64,000 nucleotides of DNA from Elmis aenea (taxonomy: Eukaryota > Arthropoda > Insecta > Coleoptera > Elmidae): positions 20,147 through 84,146 of the forward strand of contig CANTFG010000203.1 in the NCBI GenBank assembly GCA_947652605.1. The letters run 5' to 3'. This document shows positions 10,340 through 21,653 of this stretch, one piece after another. Numbering within the stretch: position 1 is the first letter of the stretch; every line of letters starts with the position of its first letter. Both the position numbers and the translations under genes were made by a program. Under the pieces are notes generated by a model that saw only the letters and a program-made list of their open reading frames with translations, did no database searches and was not told the origin of the DNA.

Positions 10340-11172
10340 TATTGGGATTTCTCATATTTGACCCGGGATTCCGGGAAGAAATCGGCCCGGGATTTACCGG
10401 GATCCCGGGATGCAATAAATTATGTCAATATTTTTAAATAAATAATCCAAAAAAAGAAGGGAGCGGTTTATTACTTAAAAACAACTCCAAGTCATATATG
10501 TAATACATTTTGCTCCATGATTATTATAAACAATTAAATAATATTGGTGAGAGAAACATACATTTGGGAAATATAACCTTTCTATTGCAATTTCATATTT
10601 ATGAACACAATAATATAATTTTTACAATGAACTTTTGTAATGTAATTTAAGAAAACAAAGGTGATCTGTGCTTCGATCACTTAGTCTTTTTCTTGATTTA
10701 TTAACAAAAAGTCCTGCTGTATAAAATGTCTCAGTCTCTATTGATGTAGGTGAAATTGCCTTGAGAGCATCTAGCAGCAAAGAAACATCGTTTTTATCAA
10801 TAAAATTTCATTTATTAGCTATTTTGCTTCACATTACCAGGGTACACAAAAATAAAACTGCAAAAGTGTTTTGAAGATATTAAATTTGTCATGGAGACCG
10901 GGCCTCTGTACGTCAAACTAAAAGCAAAAATATAAAAGAGAAAAATTATTTTGAAATAAAAACAAAGTTTGTCCATAATTTACTGTTAGTAAGAAAAAGT
11001 ATAATAAATTCTGTTAAGTTATGATGGTATTACAAAGATTTTAGCTTAAAATAAACGAAAATAACACTTTTTTTTTTAAATCCGGGAATTCCCGGGACAA
11101 AAAGCATTTCCCGGGAAATATACCTAAAATAGCTTAAAATGGACCGGGATCCCGGGAAAGAAACCCTAGTGG
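10340..11172 (-). mobile_element. hAT-like element with CCCGGGATCCCGG subterminal repeats
   Basis: Both ends carry inverted CCGGGATCCCGGGA and CCCGGGAATTCCCGGG type words (10360-10410 and 11085-11160). The right end is AGGGTTTCTTTCCCGGGATC on the minus strand. A hAT C-terminal domain relic lies inside. The exact termini and target duplication are not settled. Confidence 0.55.
10622..10805 (-). pseudogene. hAT transposase C-terminal dimerisation relic
   Basis: The minus-strand frame reads LLDALKAISPTSIETETFY then TAGLFVNKSRKRLSDRS and ends TDHLCFLKLHYKSSL-stop. This is the hATC signature ('p.ss..sEr.FS.aG.i...rR..L....v..l.flk'). The F-S pair is changed to F-Y. Only the last 55-60 residues of the transposase remain, and upstream in this frame there is no open continuation. 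The position near one end of the CCCGGG-rich element fits its being that element's own transposase. Confidence 0.6.
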
Positions 11173-11459
11173 TTATGCACTGCTGAAGAAGGGATTTTAT
11201 TTGAACATCTTTAATTTTTTTAGTTTTTATAAGTTTTTATGTTATTTTTAAATTTAGCAACACGTTCTTTTAAATTTTGTAATACCTTGTTCACATGCTT
11301 TATATGTACGTTATACGTATTTACGCAAGTTTCTGTCTAACGTTAAAAAAATAGTAGTTTTTCCGGATATTTTTGTACTAAACAAGTAGTTCCTATTCAA
11401 TGAGTTCATTTTTACGAATTCATTACGATGACAAATAATAGGCTTTCATAATTTTTAGT
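11173..11459. other. AT-rich spacer
   Basis: No gene, RNA or inverted repeat is recognised between the hAT relic and the LINE 3' end. Confidence 0.4.
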
Positions 11460-12405
11460 TTATTAATTGGTAGTCTTTCCATTTGATGTGTCTATCCGCT
11501 GCTGCTTTTTTTAACTTCGTCGTGCCAGGTTTTTCTCGGTCTACCTCTTTGGTTTTTTCTTTGTGTTCTTACTTCATATGCTTTTCTGGTTAACCTTTCT
11601 CTTTCATCATATAAATGTGACCCAACCATCCCTGCTGCCTTTCTAATATTTTTGTTTCAACTGATTTTATCTTTAATTGTTCTCTATATGTTTCGTTTCT
11701 GATTCTGTCTTTTTGGTTTTTCCTTGGATTTTTCTTAGAAATCTCATTTCAGCTGCATTCACTCGGCTACTATTTTTATTTGTGAGTGTCCACGTTTCAC
11801 TTCCGAATAAAAGTGCCTGAGTTACTACCTTTTTGACCACTTCCACTTTTGTTCGTTTTGGGACTTCTCTATTTCCAAAAAATGTTGTTCTTAAACTGTA
11901 AAATATTCTTCCCACATTTCCTGTCCTTTCGCTTACTTCCTTGTCCATTCCTCCATTTTTCTCTATGATCACTCCCAAATATTTAAAGCTTTCAACCTGT
12001 TTTAACCTAAGCCCATTTAAAGTGATGCTATGCCCTTTGTTTTCTGTTGTAACGATCATAGTTTTAGTTTTTTCGGTATTTATTTTCATATTAATTTTTT
12101 TCAATTCCAGATTTAGAGTTTCTAAATTATGTTGCAGGTTTTTTCTGTTTCCGCGACTAAGACCATGTTGTCTGCGAACATTAGCTCCGTTATGTTAATT
12201 TTTTCCATTTTCCACTTGCCTAGGTGAAACGGTCTTATTTCTGGTTTTACTTCTTTAATTACCCCATCTATGACTATTGAGAATAATAATGGACTGAGCA
12301 CGCATCCTTGTTTTAAACCCTCTTTTGTTTCAAAATCTTCCGATTCATTTTGTGTTCCTACAATATTTACCGTTTTTTCGTACATCGTCGATTGGCTAGC
12401 ACAAG
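11460..12405 (-). pseudogene. 5'-truncated LINE reverse transcriptase
   Basis: C-terminal half of a non-LTR retrotransposon RT of the type often seen in insect genomes. The minus-strand reading begins near MYEKTVNIV, continues through GLKQGCVLSPLLFSIVIDG, then the active-site block MFADNMVLV. There the canonical FADD is FADN, so the polymerase is dead. A frame break follows near 12110. The thumb region (SFKYLGVIIEKNG, LLFGSETWTL) is open 11673-12104, and a 3' tail with GWLGHIYMMKERLTRK and GRPRKTWHDEV reaches about 11480. The endonuclease half is absent, as in a usual 5'-truncated insertion. It has landed inside the gag-protease gene on its right, and the reading frame runs across the junction. 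Confidence 0.8.
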
Positions 12406-13483
12406 ACAGAAAAACATGGAAAAAAGTTAGCAGAACACAGCTCAACATTTCACAATCTAATAAGCATTTACCAGAAGGTTTAATCTTTTCACCATTATAT
12501 GTTATTAAAGTAGTATCTGTGTTCCTCAAACTAATATTTTTTAAATCATTACAATACTTAATGGGTAGAATACTACATTCAGCCCCTGTATCAATTTTAA
12601 AAACAATATTTTTACCTTCTACAATAACATTCTGTTGCCATTTTTTAGCATTATTGCCTATTGTCTCTATAGTATCAATTTTAAATTCATAATCTGTCTC
12701 ACATTCTACATCATGTACATTTTTACCTAACTTATTTTTATTCTTACACATTGCAGCAAAATGGTTTTTCATCTTACATATGGCGCAGTTTTTTCCATAA
12801 GCTGGGCAATTTTTCTTTTTATGCTGCCAACCACATCTGAAGCATTTCCTTTCTTGACTACTTTCCTTATCTTCGCCTTGACTTCTTTTTTCAGTCTCTT
12901 TGTCTGACTTTTTTTTCGACACTGCATTCACTACCATGGGCGTTGATGCTCCTTGTAGTGCTTTGGCTTGTAGTCTTCCTGCCTCTGATGCTCGACATTG
13001 ATTAACAGCCATAGTTAAGGTTAAGTCTGGACAGCGTAACATTCTTTCTTGAAGTTGAGGGTCTCTGATACCTATTACAATCCTATCACGTATCATTCTT
13101 TCTTCTTGGTTACCAAATTCACACATCTTTGCTTGTAGCTTAAGATCTGTATAAAAATGATCAAAGTTTTCCTCGACTTTTTGTACACGAGAAAAGAATT
13201 TAAAACTTTCACTTATTATGTTTTTTCTAGGTACACAGTGATTCTCAAAATGCTGAATAATAACATCATATTTTTTCCTTTCTTCCTCGGTAATACTAAA
13301 GGTGTTAAAAACATCAATGGCTTCCTCACCGGCTATGTTCAGAAATACTGCTATTTTCGTTTCATCTTGCTTTCTGCAGAGTCCTGTAGCAGTCATGTAG
13401 ATATCAAATTGCTGTATGAACTTTTTCCAATTTGTTTCGCCGTCACACACTAAGTGCACAGGGGGCTTGAAGTTTCCCTCCAT
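12400..13483 (-). pseudogene. Ty3/gypsy gag-protease interrupted by a LINE
   Basis: Starts MEGNFKPPVHLVCDGETNW just inside the LTR/primer-site region on its right. Gag capsid-like sequence covers roughly residues 1-190. Two CCHC-like knuckles follow (CFRCGWQHKKKNC, CAICKMKNHFAAMC), then a retropepsin with FKIDTGAECSILP, the canonical D-T-G. About 360 residues in, after KCLLDCE, the Ty3 sequence ends and LINE-derived sequence takes over in the same frame, so the predicted ORF runs on to 12122 as a 453-residue chimera. The element's RT, RNase H and integrase are missing from this locus. Domain calls are firm; whether the chimera is expressed is unknown. Confidence 0.8.
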
Positions 13484-13586
13484 TGTTTTTTAGGTTAACT
13501 TTTACTTTTTTATCAATTGAGTCAGTTCTCGCGGTTCTACGACCCGTATTTGTTTTGCACTAAGCTTTGTTTATGCACGTTTTTCA

Positions 13587-13596
13587 CCTGACACCA
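13587..13596 (-). promoter_or_regulatory. Candidate primer-binding site
   Basis: Minus-strand TGGTGTCAGG directly follows a CA-ending LTR and precedes gag by about 100 bp. Position and the TGG start are as expected for a tRNA primer site; a leucine tRNA is my guess from the TGGTGTCAG start. Confidence 0.55.
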
Positions 13597-13930
13597 TGTT
13601 ATGTATTGAATAAAACTCTTTTAGTATTAATATAACGTTTATTAGCACTTGTCTAGGTTATGATAGTCCCTTCGCAGCGTGCAGCGAGATTGTGACTAAC
13701 TCGTGGTTGTCTACCAACCTTTATATATGACACAATCTTACAAATTTTACAATGAATGTTAAAGTAAAATACCATGAGTGATGGTACATCAATGAATTCA
13801 AAAGTAAAATTCTATTTGATTATGTAAATAACAAAAATTGCGTCCATAAAGAAATATAAAGTTGGTTGTCATAAAACAAAAACGAATCGATCTAGGAAAA
13901 ATTTGTTGATTGGGCGATGTTTGTTATACA
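13597..13930 (-). repeat. 5' LTR of the gag-protease element
   Basis: Minus-strand sequence from TGTATAACAAAC to ATAACA, about 334 bp, ending exactly at the primer-binding site. It contains a TATATAAAGG promoter-like word and polyadenylation-like AATAAAC. Related sequence occurs inverted at 8725-8890. The 3' end is well supported by the adjacent primer site; the 5' end is chosen as the first TG in a suitable place and could be off. Confidence 0.55.
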
Positions 13931-14044
13931 TTTAATATGATTTATAATCCAAAGGAGTTGTAGACTATTTTCAAAAATCGTATTTTCCGGTTTTTCCTAT
14001 TTTTTTTGGTTAGCCTTTGAGATAATTTCAATTTCTCTTCGAAT

Positions 14045-14735
14045 TTTTTTTTTTTTTTTTTTTTTGTTTTTTTTCTTGCAAAGTGAAAAATAACATCTGC
14101 CATTTGATATAACAAAGTCAAGTATCCTCTTGAACGAAAAGTTGTTTTTTTTTGTTTTTTTTTCAATCAAGTATACAAATGAATGAACAGAACTCGGTTG
14201 ATTTTCAAGAAAAAGCAAACTTATTTATTACAACTTGAGAAACAACATATGCTATTTGATTTACCATAATTATTTAGTTATGGAAAATTATATCCATCAG
14301 GTGGCGGCCACCCTCCTGAATGCAAGCTTCAAGTCTCTGCCTGAAGTCATTCATGAGTCGGTCTAGCCTGTGCGTCAATTAAATGCGTCTCTTCTGTAAT
14401 GGCATCTTTCAACTCCCTTAGTGTACCCGGTTTGGGACAAAAACACGTTCATTTAAGTGCCCCCAAAAGAAAAAGTCGCAGGAAAATAAGTCTGGTGATC
14501 TTGGGGGCAACGGCAAGTTACCGAAACGCGAAATGACGCGGCCAAGGAACGTGTTTCTAACAACTTCCATGGATGCGTTTGCAGTATGCTTTTCGTTCAA
14601 GAGGATACTTGACTTTGTTATAGCAAATAACAGATGTTATTCATCATTTTGCAAAAAAAAAAAAAAAACTTGACAATCAACCGAGTTCTGTTCATTCAAA
14701 AAACGTTCGTTTCCCACAAGTCACCCTGTATAAAA
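14045..14735. mobile_element. Rearranged mariner-like element with inverted blocks
   Basis: Block 14085-14140 (GTCAAGTATCCTCTTGAACG) returns inverted at 14590-14640. Block 14180-14215 (around ACAGAACTCGGTTG) returns inverted at 14670-14700. Long A/T homopolymer runs sit in both arms, and the right end reads CACCCTGTA. Between the arms is a transposase fragment. The order of blocks suggests an inversion or nested insertion, so the limits are approximate. Confidence 0.55.
14288..14600 (-). pseudogene. IS630/Tc1-mariner transposase C-terminal fragment
   Basis: Minus-strand frame with the block LPPRSPDLFSCDFFFWGHL, which is the third-aspartate motif ('pPRSPDLt.cDfflWg.lK') of mariner-like transposases common in arthropods. 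It continues NERVFVPNRVH and, after breaks, into ALKDAI/THLIDAQ-like sequence. The first two aspartates and the helix-turn-helix are absent. It lies inside inverted blocks and is clearly dead. Confidence 0.6.
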
Positions 14736-14948
14736 ACGAAAATTTCGTTTACACCTGGTACATTATTATGAAATAAAAAATATATAAAGCACTACTACAA
14801 AAAGAATTATTAATTGGCACAATTTAATGTATTATTACATTCTTACACATTATTTTTATCTAATACATCAAAAATTAAGTAACAATTTAAAACTATAAGC
14901 GTAATAATGAGATTATACCTGTACATATGATATTAAACATATAACATA

Positions 14949-15611
14949 CAGGGTGTACACTCGGATCACGCAACATAGCAATTTCAATGGTAAAATTTTA
15001 AAAGTCGTATTCTTGCTCCCCTAATTATTTTACAAAAAAAGTGCAAACACGTTTTTTGTAGAGAAAAAAATACTGTACCCATAAATGTAATCAATATTAC
15101 TTTTTCGTTTTCCAATAACTAAAAATTAAGCGATACAAAACGCGTTTTGACAAAAATCTGTAGTGTCTTGGAATTATGCTATGACAACTGCCCAGCCTAA
15201 TGTCACTTATACTGTCACTGACGCGAAATTCATTCTTAATTATCCTTTATATTTTATCAAACATTTATTTTACACAGTTAGTTATGTTTTCATTCCAAGA
15301 TACAATAAAAATGATTATTATTAATGAATTTCGCGTCAAAGTGACAGTATAAGTGACATTACGCTGGGCAGTTGTCATAGCATAATTCCAAGGCACTTCA
15401 GATTTTTGTCAAAACGCGTTTTGTAATTGCTTAATTTTTAGTTGTTGGAAAACGAAAAAGTAATATTAATTACATTTATGGATACAGAATTTTTTTCTCT
15501 ACAAAAAACGTATTTGCACTTTTTTTCTAAAATAATTAGGGGAGCAAGAATATGACTTTTAAAGATTTACCATTGAAATTGCTATGTTGCGTGATCCGAG
15601 TCTACACCCTG
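14949..15611. mobile_element. Foldback MITE, family shared with 51199-51866 (copy 1)
   Basis: Ends CAGGGTGTACACTCGGATCA and its inverse, with TA duplicated at 14947-14948 and 15612-15613. The arms extend almost to the centre, so the whole element could form one hairpin of about 300 bp per arm. Non-coding. It sits about 90 bp beyond the stop codon of NLR-like gene 1. Confidence 0.9.
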
Positions 15612-15700
15612 TATAAAAAACTTTAAAAACTGGAACATTTTTATTCATTAACTATTTTTGAGATACTTTAATGGCAGATATGTATTTTCATTAATAATCC

Positions 15701-18700
15701 TCATGAAGGGGACTCAAGAAGGCAGATAATTTCTCTGTATACATGAAGATTTGTTTTCAGCTGTTTTCTAGCTAGATCTAAAGGAACTTCTCCACTGTTA
15801 TTTCTAATATTACGACTGAATTTTTTCTCATTTAAAAGGTAGTTCACTGATTCAACATTACCATCCTTAACAGCTAAATGTAAAACTGAATTTCCATATT
15901 CATCTGTAGCATCAATATCAGCAGCTTTTCCTGTATAGAATAATGCATATACAGGTTGAGGTATTTTTGGATTTTTTCTTTCAGCTACATACATTTTTAT
16001 GTTATCCGTTTGCTTCTTTACATAATCAAGATTTATAATCCATTTTAATAATTTCATTTTGGACTTATCTATGTAACTGCTTTGTTGACTATTAAATAAG
16101 TCATCATCAGAATAATTAAGCATCCTGTACATATGACCTGGTGTCAGTTTGAAGTAATCTGCAAAATAACTTGCACTCCCAGACAATTTATTCACAACTC
16201 CACGCATGCTAGAAGATTTTACAGCACTGTTCTGTTCAATATCGTTAAGAACATTTATAATATTAGAAAATTTTACATAAGTATTAGTATCTGCACCCAG
16301 TTTAATTAAATGTTTTATTACACTTTTACTACCAAAAAAGGCAGCGATATGCATTGGTGTTAGACTCTGCTCTGCACCGAGATTAATAACATTTACACCT
16401 CCTTTCTTCACTAACTCTTCAACTATTTCCAGTTCATCATAAGCAGCTGCGAAGTGTAATATTGAAATATTAAGTCTACCAAAAAGCGTTTCTTTATTAT
16501 CAACGTTAAAAACTGTGGCATTTTTGTTTAACATAAACTTAACAATATCACAGTTATTATTTATGGCAGCATAAAATATAGGTGTTGCTCCCAATATGTC
16601 AACAGCATTAATATCTGCCTTTTCCTGTAACTCATCTCCTAGAAAATATTGAACAACGTCCAATTTTCCATGAAATGCTGCTGTATGTAAAGGTGTTGTG
16701 CCTTTCTTATCGGTTATATTTATGTTCATTTTCTCATTAGCTATTAAATATTTAACAACATCTGGATGACCGTTTTGAGCAGCAGCATGTAATATTGTCC
16801 AACCATCATCATTTGTAGCTTCCTTTTTGGCACCTTTTTTAATGAGCGTTTGCACCACTTTTATATGACCATTGGAACATGCAGCATGTAAAGGAGTAAA
16901 TCCATCACTCGCACGATGGTTAATATCGGCACGTTTGTTTATAAGAATCTGTACAATATTCACATAGCCCCCAAAAGCAGCTAAATGTAAAGAAGACCAC
17001 TTACCTAGCCTTGAATCTATTATATCATGTAACTGATTATTTTCTTCAAGTTGTTGTATAAAATTGTTTAAATCATTCAAATTGCCACTCTTCATAGCAG
17101 TTTGTAGTTCAGCATGCAATAAACACACAATATGGTTGGGTTCTAAAACCTTTACGATATCCACATAACCTTCATGAGGTGCCAAAACTACTGGAGTTCT
17201 ATCGAGGCTATCAGGACTATTGATTAAGGCCCTGTCCTTGACTGCAAGAATACGAACAACATTTAAGTGGCCCTTAAATGCAGAAATATGTAATGGTGTC
17301 CAGCCTGTAGCTCGTTTCGTACTTAAAGAAGAATAAGCAATACTAGATTTCGAACCAGTTTTTGCTCTATTGTCGAAAAGCAATTCAACAACAGTTGTAT
17401 AGCCATTTTGGGCGGCCAAGAATAAAGCACTTCTGTTATATTTATCCCTAGCATCAATAATCTCGTTAAATTTTTTCCTTAAAATATCATCTCCTTTAAC
17501 TTCATTCAACAAAGCCTTAATTGCTTTATCATTGCCATTTTCAGCCAATAAATGCAAAGGAGTATAATCACTATAGGTGTATTTGTACTTGAAATAAAAA
17601 TCCTTAATTAACCGACCATGTTTACTGGCGTAATTCCAAACGGATATAGTGTGGCTGGAGTCTTCCTCCATTCTCTTGTTTTTATTAATTAACTCAAGAA
17701 CTTCCCTTAAAACATTATCTTCCTTCTTATGTTTACTTAATTCTATTCTAATTATTTGCTGAACCAATCTGTGAATATTCAACATTCCTTTATCCAAGTT
17801 AATCATTGAATATTGGCAAAGTAGTTGTATAGCACCACCTAACTTTTCTTTGTTACCTTTTATAAGTTTTAATCCTAAAAACATTTTTGTTGGAATGTTT
17901 TCTGAAGCCATATACGCAATAATATCTAAAATGCCTTTAGCTGTCCGGCCATAACTAATATTTTCAATAATTTTGTTAATGGATATTCTCCAGGTAGTAA
18001 AAACTGTTTTCGTGTAGTCATCGGTGCTATAGTCAGGAAATTTAAAATCCAGTAATGTTTCTGTCTCCTTTTCATACAGTTCTAAATAATCACTAATATC
18101 AAATTTTGAGTCTAAAGCCTCCATTTTTTCATGTTCTTGTCTAATGTATGCAACTGCTTGTTGTAGTGCTAAAGGGAAATATTGCAATGTCTCTGCTAAA
18201 GCTTTAATTGCTCTTTCTTGTGATTCATGTTTGATATTTAGAGCATCTCTAATAAATTCCTCAGCTTCTTCTGGTGTAAATATTCCTAAAGGAATTATTA
18301 TTATGTGCTCCCATTTCTGATTACGAGACGTAATTAATATATTCAGTTTTTTATCAGGGTATAAAGAAAGTGGTAAAAATTCATTTATATCCATATATCG
18401 TTCAGCATTGTCAAAAATAAACAAACTTGTATTATCAATAGATGCATATACATCATTACCAATATCTTTGAAATTTCTTTCATGTACCGTCTCAATTATT
18501 TTCTCTGTTGTCGGAATTTTCAATTGTTTGGCTAGTCGTTGAAACGAATCTTTTAAACTTTCTTGCGTTTCAGCATTTATCCAGATAATATTATCATAAC
18601 AGTGTCCATATACAAGAATATATTGCCTAGCTAACTGAGTCTTTCCTATTCCTCCTAAACCACTAACAGATGTTGTTTGTGATATTACTGTCATCTTACT

Positions 18701-19997
18701 TTTATCCTGATTACGTTGCAATGCCTTATGTAATTCGGTTAGTTCTCGTTTTCTTCCGGTAAATTTATCTACAGGATCTCTTACATCAAATCTAATTCCT
18801 TTTTTCGAGTTAGCTTTATTTTTCTCCTCAATTGTGTCAAGCTTGGTTTTTATTCTTTTCGCAATCTCTAGCAGATCATCTTTATTTATTTTATCTAATA
18901 TGATTTGTAAATGTTGGTTCATTTCTTGTGAATTTAGTATATACTTATATTCGTCCACAGGTCTTTCTTTGAGTTCTTCATATTGTGATATATCATCTTC
19001 CCATTTCAAACATAGACGGTATCCATACTTATCAGTATTATCAATACTGCCTTTATTTTTTTTTCTGTAATACTTGATGCAATCTCCATTTCCACTAATT
19101 TTTACTAAACCTACTTCTTCATATAAATCTGATGTTTTCCATTCATCTTCTCCTTTTTTTATTGTATGTCCAGGTTTAGATATGAGACTTTTTATTTTTT
19201 CTGGTATACCATGCACTTGATATGAGTTTATCTGCTTTAATAAAGTGAACAATTGAAGCCCCAGTTCCCTTGTTTGATTTTCCTAAGATCACGCCTCTAG
19301 TTAATAGGTCAGTCAGGCTTATTAACTGGTCACACAAAGGCAAGTTTAAAAAATATTTAATTATTTGTTCATCATATTCGTCACTAATATAATTTAATAT
19401 TCTATTGACTGCGTCTACTGCTAATTTTTCCATGGCTCTTGTCCAACTTCCGTCAGCGTCAGTTAAGTTTATGAACTGGCATTCACAGCTCTGAAATATT
19501 TTACCACCGGCATCAACCAAAGCTTTTCTTAAGTCATCCTTACCGATCGCTCTGAACACTTCTACAACTCTTTTGGCTTTCCTTCTATGCTTTTTGCCAC
19601 TAAAATAATTCCACACAAAACTGCTAGCTTTTCCTCCGACCGTTCCTGCACCTCCAGCTGCCCCTGGTATGCCGGTTGCATACCCAACTGCTAAACCCGG
19701 TGCTGTTCCTGATGGTCCCGCTAATTTTTCTCCTATTTTACCAGTTTTTGATTTTCCTCCTACATCCACCTCTTTTTTAAATTCTGCTAATTTTTCTTCA
19801 GCTTTCTTAACAAACTTTATTGTAAATTTTTCAAATTTCTTATATATCTGTTCAGTTTCTTTTAAAGTACTACTAATTATCTGACTAGAAGGTCCCGGTT
19901 GCTGATCATTAAAAGACTTTATGTTTTCCAAACTTATTGTATCATCAAATTGAAGCCCTGTATTCTGTTCCTTGCAGCATTGCGATTTTTTCTCCAT
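15701..19997 (-). pseudogene. NLR-like gene 1: NB-ARC + ankyrin repeats, one frameshift
   Basis: STAND-type protein: an N-terminal module, a nucleotide switch, and ankyrin repeats as the likely sensor. ATG at 19997. The first frame (19997-19176) has a Lys/Glu-rich helical stretch and a glycine-rich hydrophobic segment (GYATGIPGAAGGAGTVGG). The second frame (from about 19225 to 15701) has the NB-ARC: P-loop GLGGIGKTQLA, Walker B SLFIFDNAE, LNILITSRN, and YFPLALQQA at the GLPL position. About 12 ankyrin repeats follow (e.g. WTPLHISAFKGHLNVVRIL). Compared with gene 2 at 47050-50913, the break is one extra base near 19216-19224. The span of 4297 nt is 1432 codons plus one base, consistent with exactly one insertion. 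It is otherwise open, so this may be a young pseudogene, a programmed shift or an assembly error. No intron interrupts it. Confidence 0.85.
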
Positions 19998-20320
19998 TGC
20001 TGATTAAAGATACTTCTATTTTCTGTCCTGGTATCTTAGGTGTTTTGATCTAGACAAAAAACATAAATTACTAAACAAAAAAATTTTAGTTTGTATTACA
20101 TAACGTGCACAAGCAATTGTTATATTGAACTTTTACTGAAATATATCGCTAAATGTATAAATGTTCAAGGTAAAAGAATATTTTGTACGATGACACATTA
20201 TTACAGTGAAATAAGAATTGATTAATAAACTTAGCTTATTGTCATTTACATTTCTTTTGACTATTATTATTTAATTTTGTAATACGTATCAACTGATCTC
20301 ATTCTCATTCATTTATATGT
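19998..20320 (-). promoter_or_regulatory. Duplicated 5' flank of NLR-like gene 1
   Basis: Sequence upstream of the ATG resembles that upstream of gene 2 (50914-51196), including TAATCAGCA-ATG, TAAATTACTAAACAAAA, GCATAACGTGCACA-like words and ATCAACTGATCTC. On the minus strand an acceptor-like pyrimidine-AG (TTTTTGTCTAG) lies about 50 bp before the ATG, and gene 2 has one in the same place, so a 5'-UTR intron is possible. No TATA box stands out. Confidence 0.5.
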
Positions 20321-20618
20321 GATCAGGGCCGGCCAAGTGGGGTTACCGATTCGATACATTTTAACTTTTCGATTTATGTTCCGAACCACCGATTTTTATT
20401 TTATGATTATTTGGTTATTGGCTTGGCGGAAAAGGTTCAGTTCCGGTTCCGGTTCAATTTCGTTTTTATTTTTAATAAACAATTTTAAAGAGTACCTATA
20501 CATAATTCATATATGTTTGGATTTAGAATAGACGATGCATATTTACTATAAAATTTTTCTTTATTCGGTCAAACGTAAGCAAATTACGATAAAAAAAAAT
20601 TAATATCATTAAAATATA

Positions 20619-21653
20619 CCGGGTGTAAATGAAGTGTGGTACACCCCCTCTTTTTTCTTTAGTTTTTATTTTAGATAAATGAAATTTTAGAAATACAATA
20701 TGTGCAAAAAACCTGTTTGTTTGAGGACATGCACACAATTGTTTCACTTCCGGTTTCGCCGGAAATGAGTCCAACTTTGTTATTTTCAATGGAACACTGT
20801 GTATATTTTTACATTTTTGGAAAGAGGAGGCGATTTTGGATACAACTGCACTATTTTGGTTAAATTTTATAACCTCAAAAAATGTTGAAACTAAATTTTA
20901 TTTTTTATTAAGGGTGCCGTAACCTGCATAAATTGAATTTTATTATGTCAATCATCGTCCAAAAAACGTTTTTGTTCATTTTAATTGACATTTAGGTTAC
21001 TTGAATCGGCTTTGAAGGTTGCGGAATCGGTTTTTTGACAAAAAGTCATTTTTTTTTTAAATGGAACCATACTGGTACTAGCGATTATTTAAATGAAGCA
21101 TCTTCTAACGAATCCATCGAGACCAATAACTTGTATTTTTATTAAGAGTCTGCTTCAAAAACCTCAAATTATTGGAAAGATTTATTAAGAGATCCTGTTA
21201 ATCGTAGTTTCGCAGTACACTGTGCCTAACTGCAAAACAAATCATTCAAAACAAAAGCAAAGATGCTATGGAAGATCGCTGTGGAAACAAACAAATGCTT
21301 GTTTACGTATTTGTGGTCACTGCGGTGGTAGAAAAATGATTACACAGTCATTAAATTAAAACGTAATAAAAAATTAAATTTTGGTTCAAAAATTATTCTA
21401 GGTTTTAAAAATTAACCAAAATAGTGCAATAGTATCCAAAATCGCCTCCTCTTTCCAAAAATGTAAAAATATACAGAGTGTTCCCTTGAAAATAACAAAG
21501 TTGGGGTCATTTCCGGCGAAACCGGAAGTGCAACAATTGTATGCATGTGCTCAAAAAAACAGTTTTTTTGCACATATCATATGCTTAAAATTTCATTTAT
21601 CTAAAACCAACACTTAAGAAAAAAAGGGGGTGTACCACACTTCATTTACCCGG
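20619..21653. mobile_element. MITE with two tiers of inverted repeats
   Basis: Outer ends CCGGGTGTAAATGAAGTGTG and inverse, with TA at 20617-20618 and 21654-21655. A second inverted pair lies inside: AACAAAGTTGG next to a GGAACACTGTGTATA-type end (20750-20815 and 21470-21535). The inner pair looks like the terminus of a separate element (ACAGAGTGTTCCCTTGAAA), so one element may have inserted symmetrically in another or the arms were captured. Related to 33545-34725. Non-coding. Confidence 0.75.

Noticed and set aside
13942..14218. Lysine-rich ORFs
   Set aside because: They arise from a long poly-T run read on the minus strand.
15701..19997. Bacterial endosymbiont contamination as the source of the NB-ARC/ankyrin genes
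   Set aside because: Both copies lie among insect MITEs and near spliced genes and share non-coding upstream sequence; an ancient transfer from bacteria remains possible, a contaminating contig does not fit.
20326..20480. hAT left end starting CAGGGCCGGCCAAG
   Set aside because: The start resembles hAT ends, but I found no inverse copy and no 8-bp duplication.
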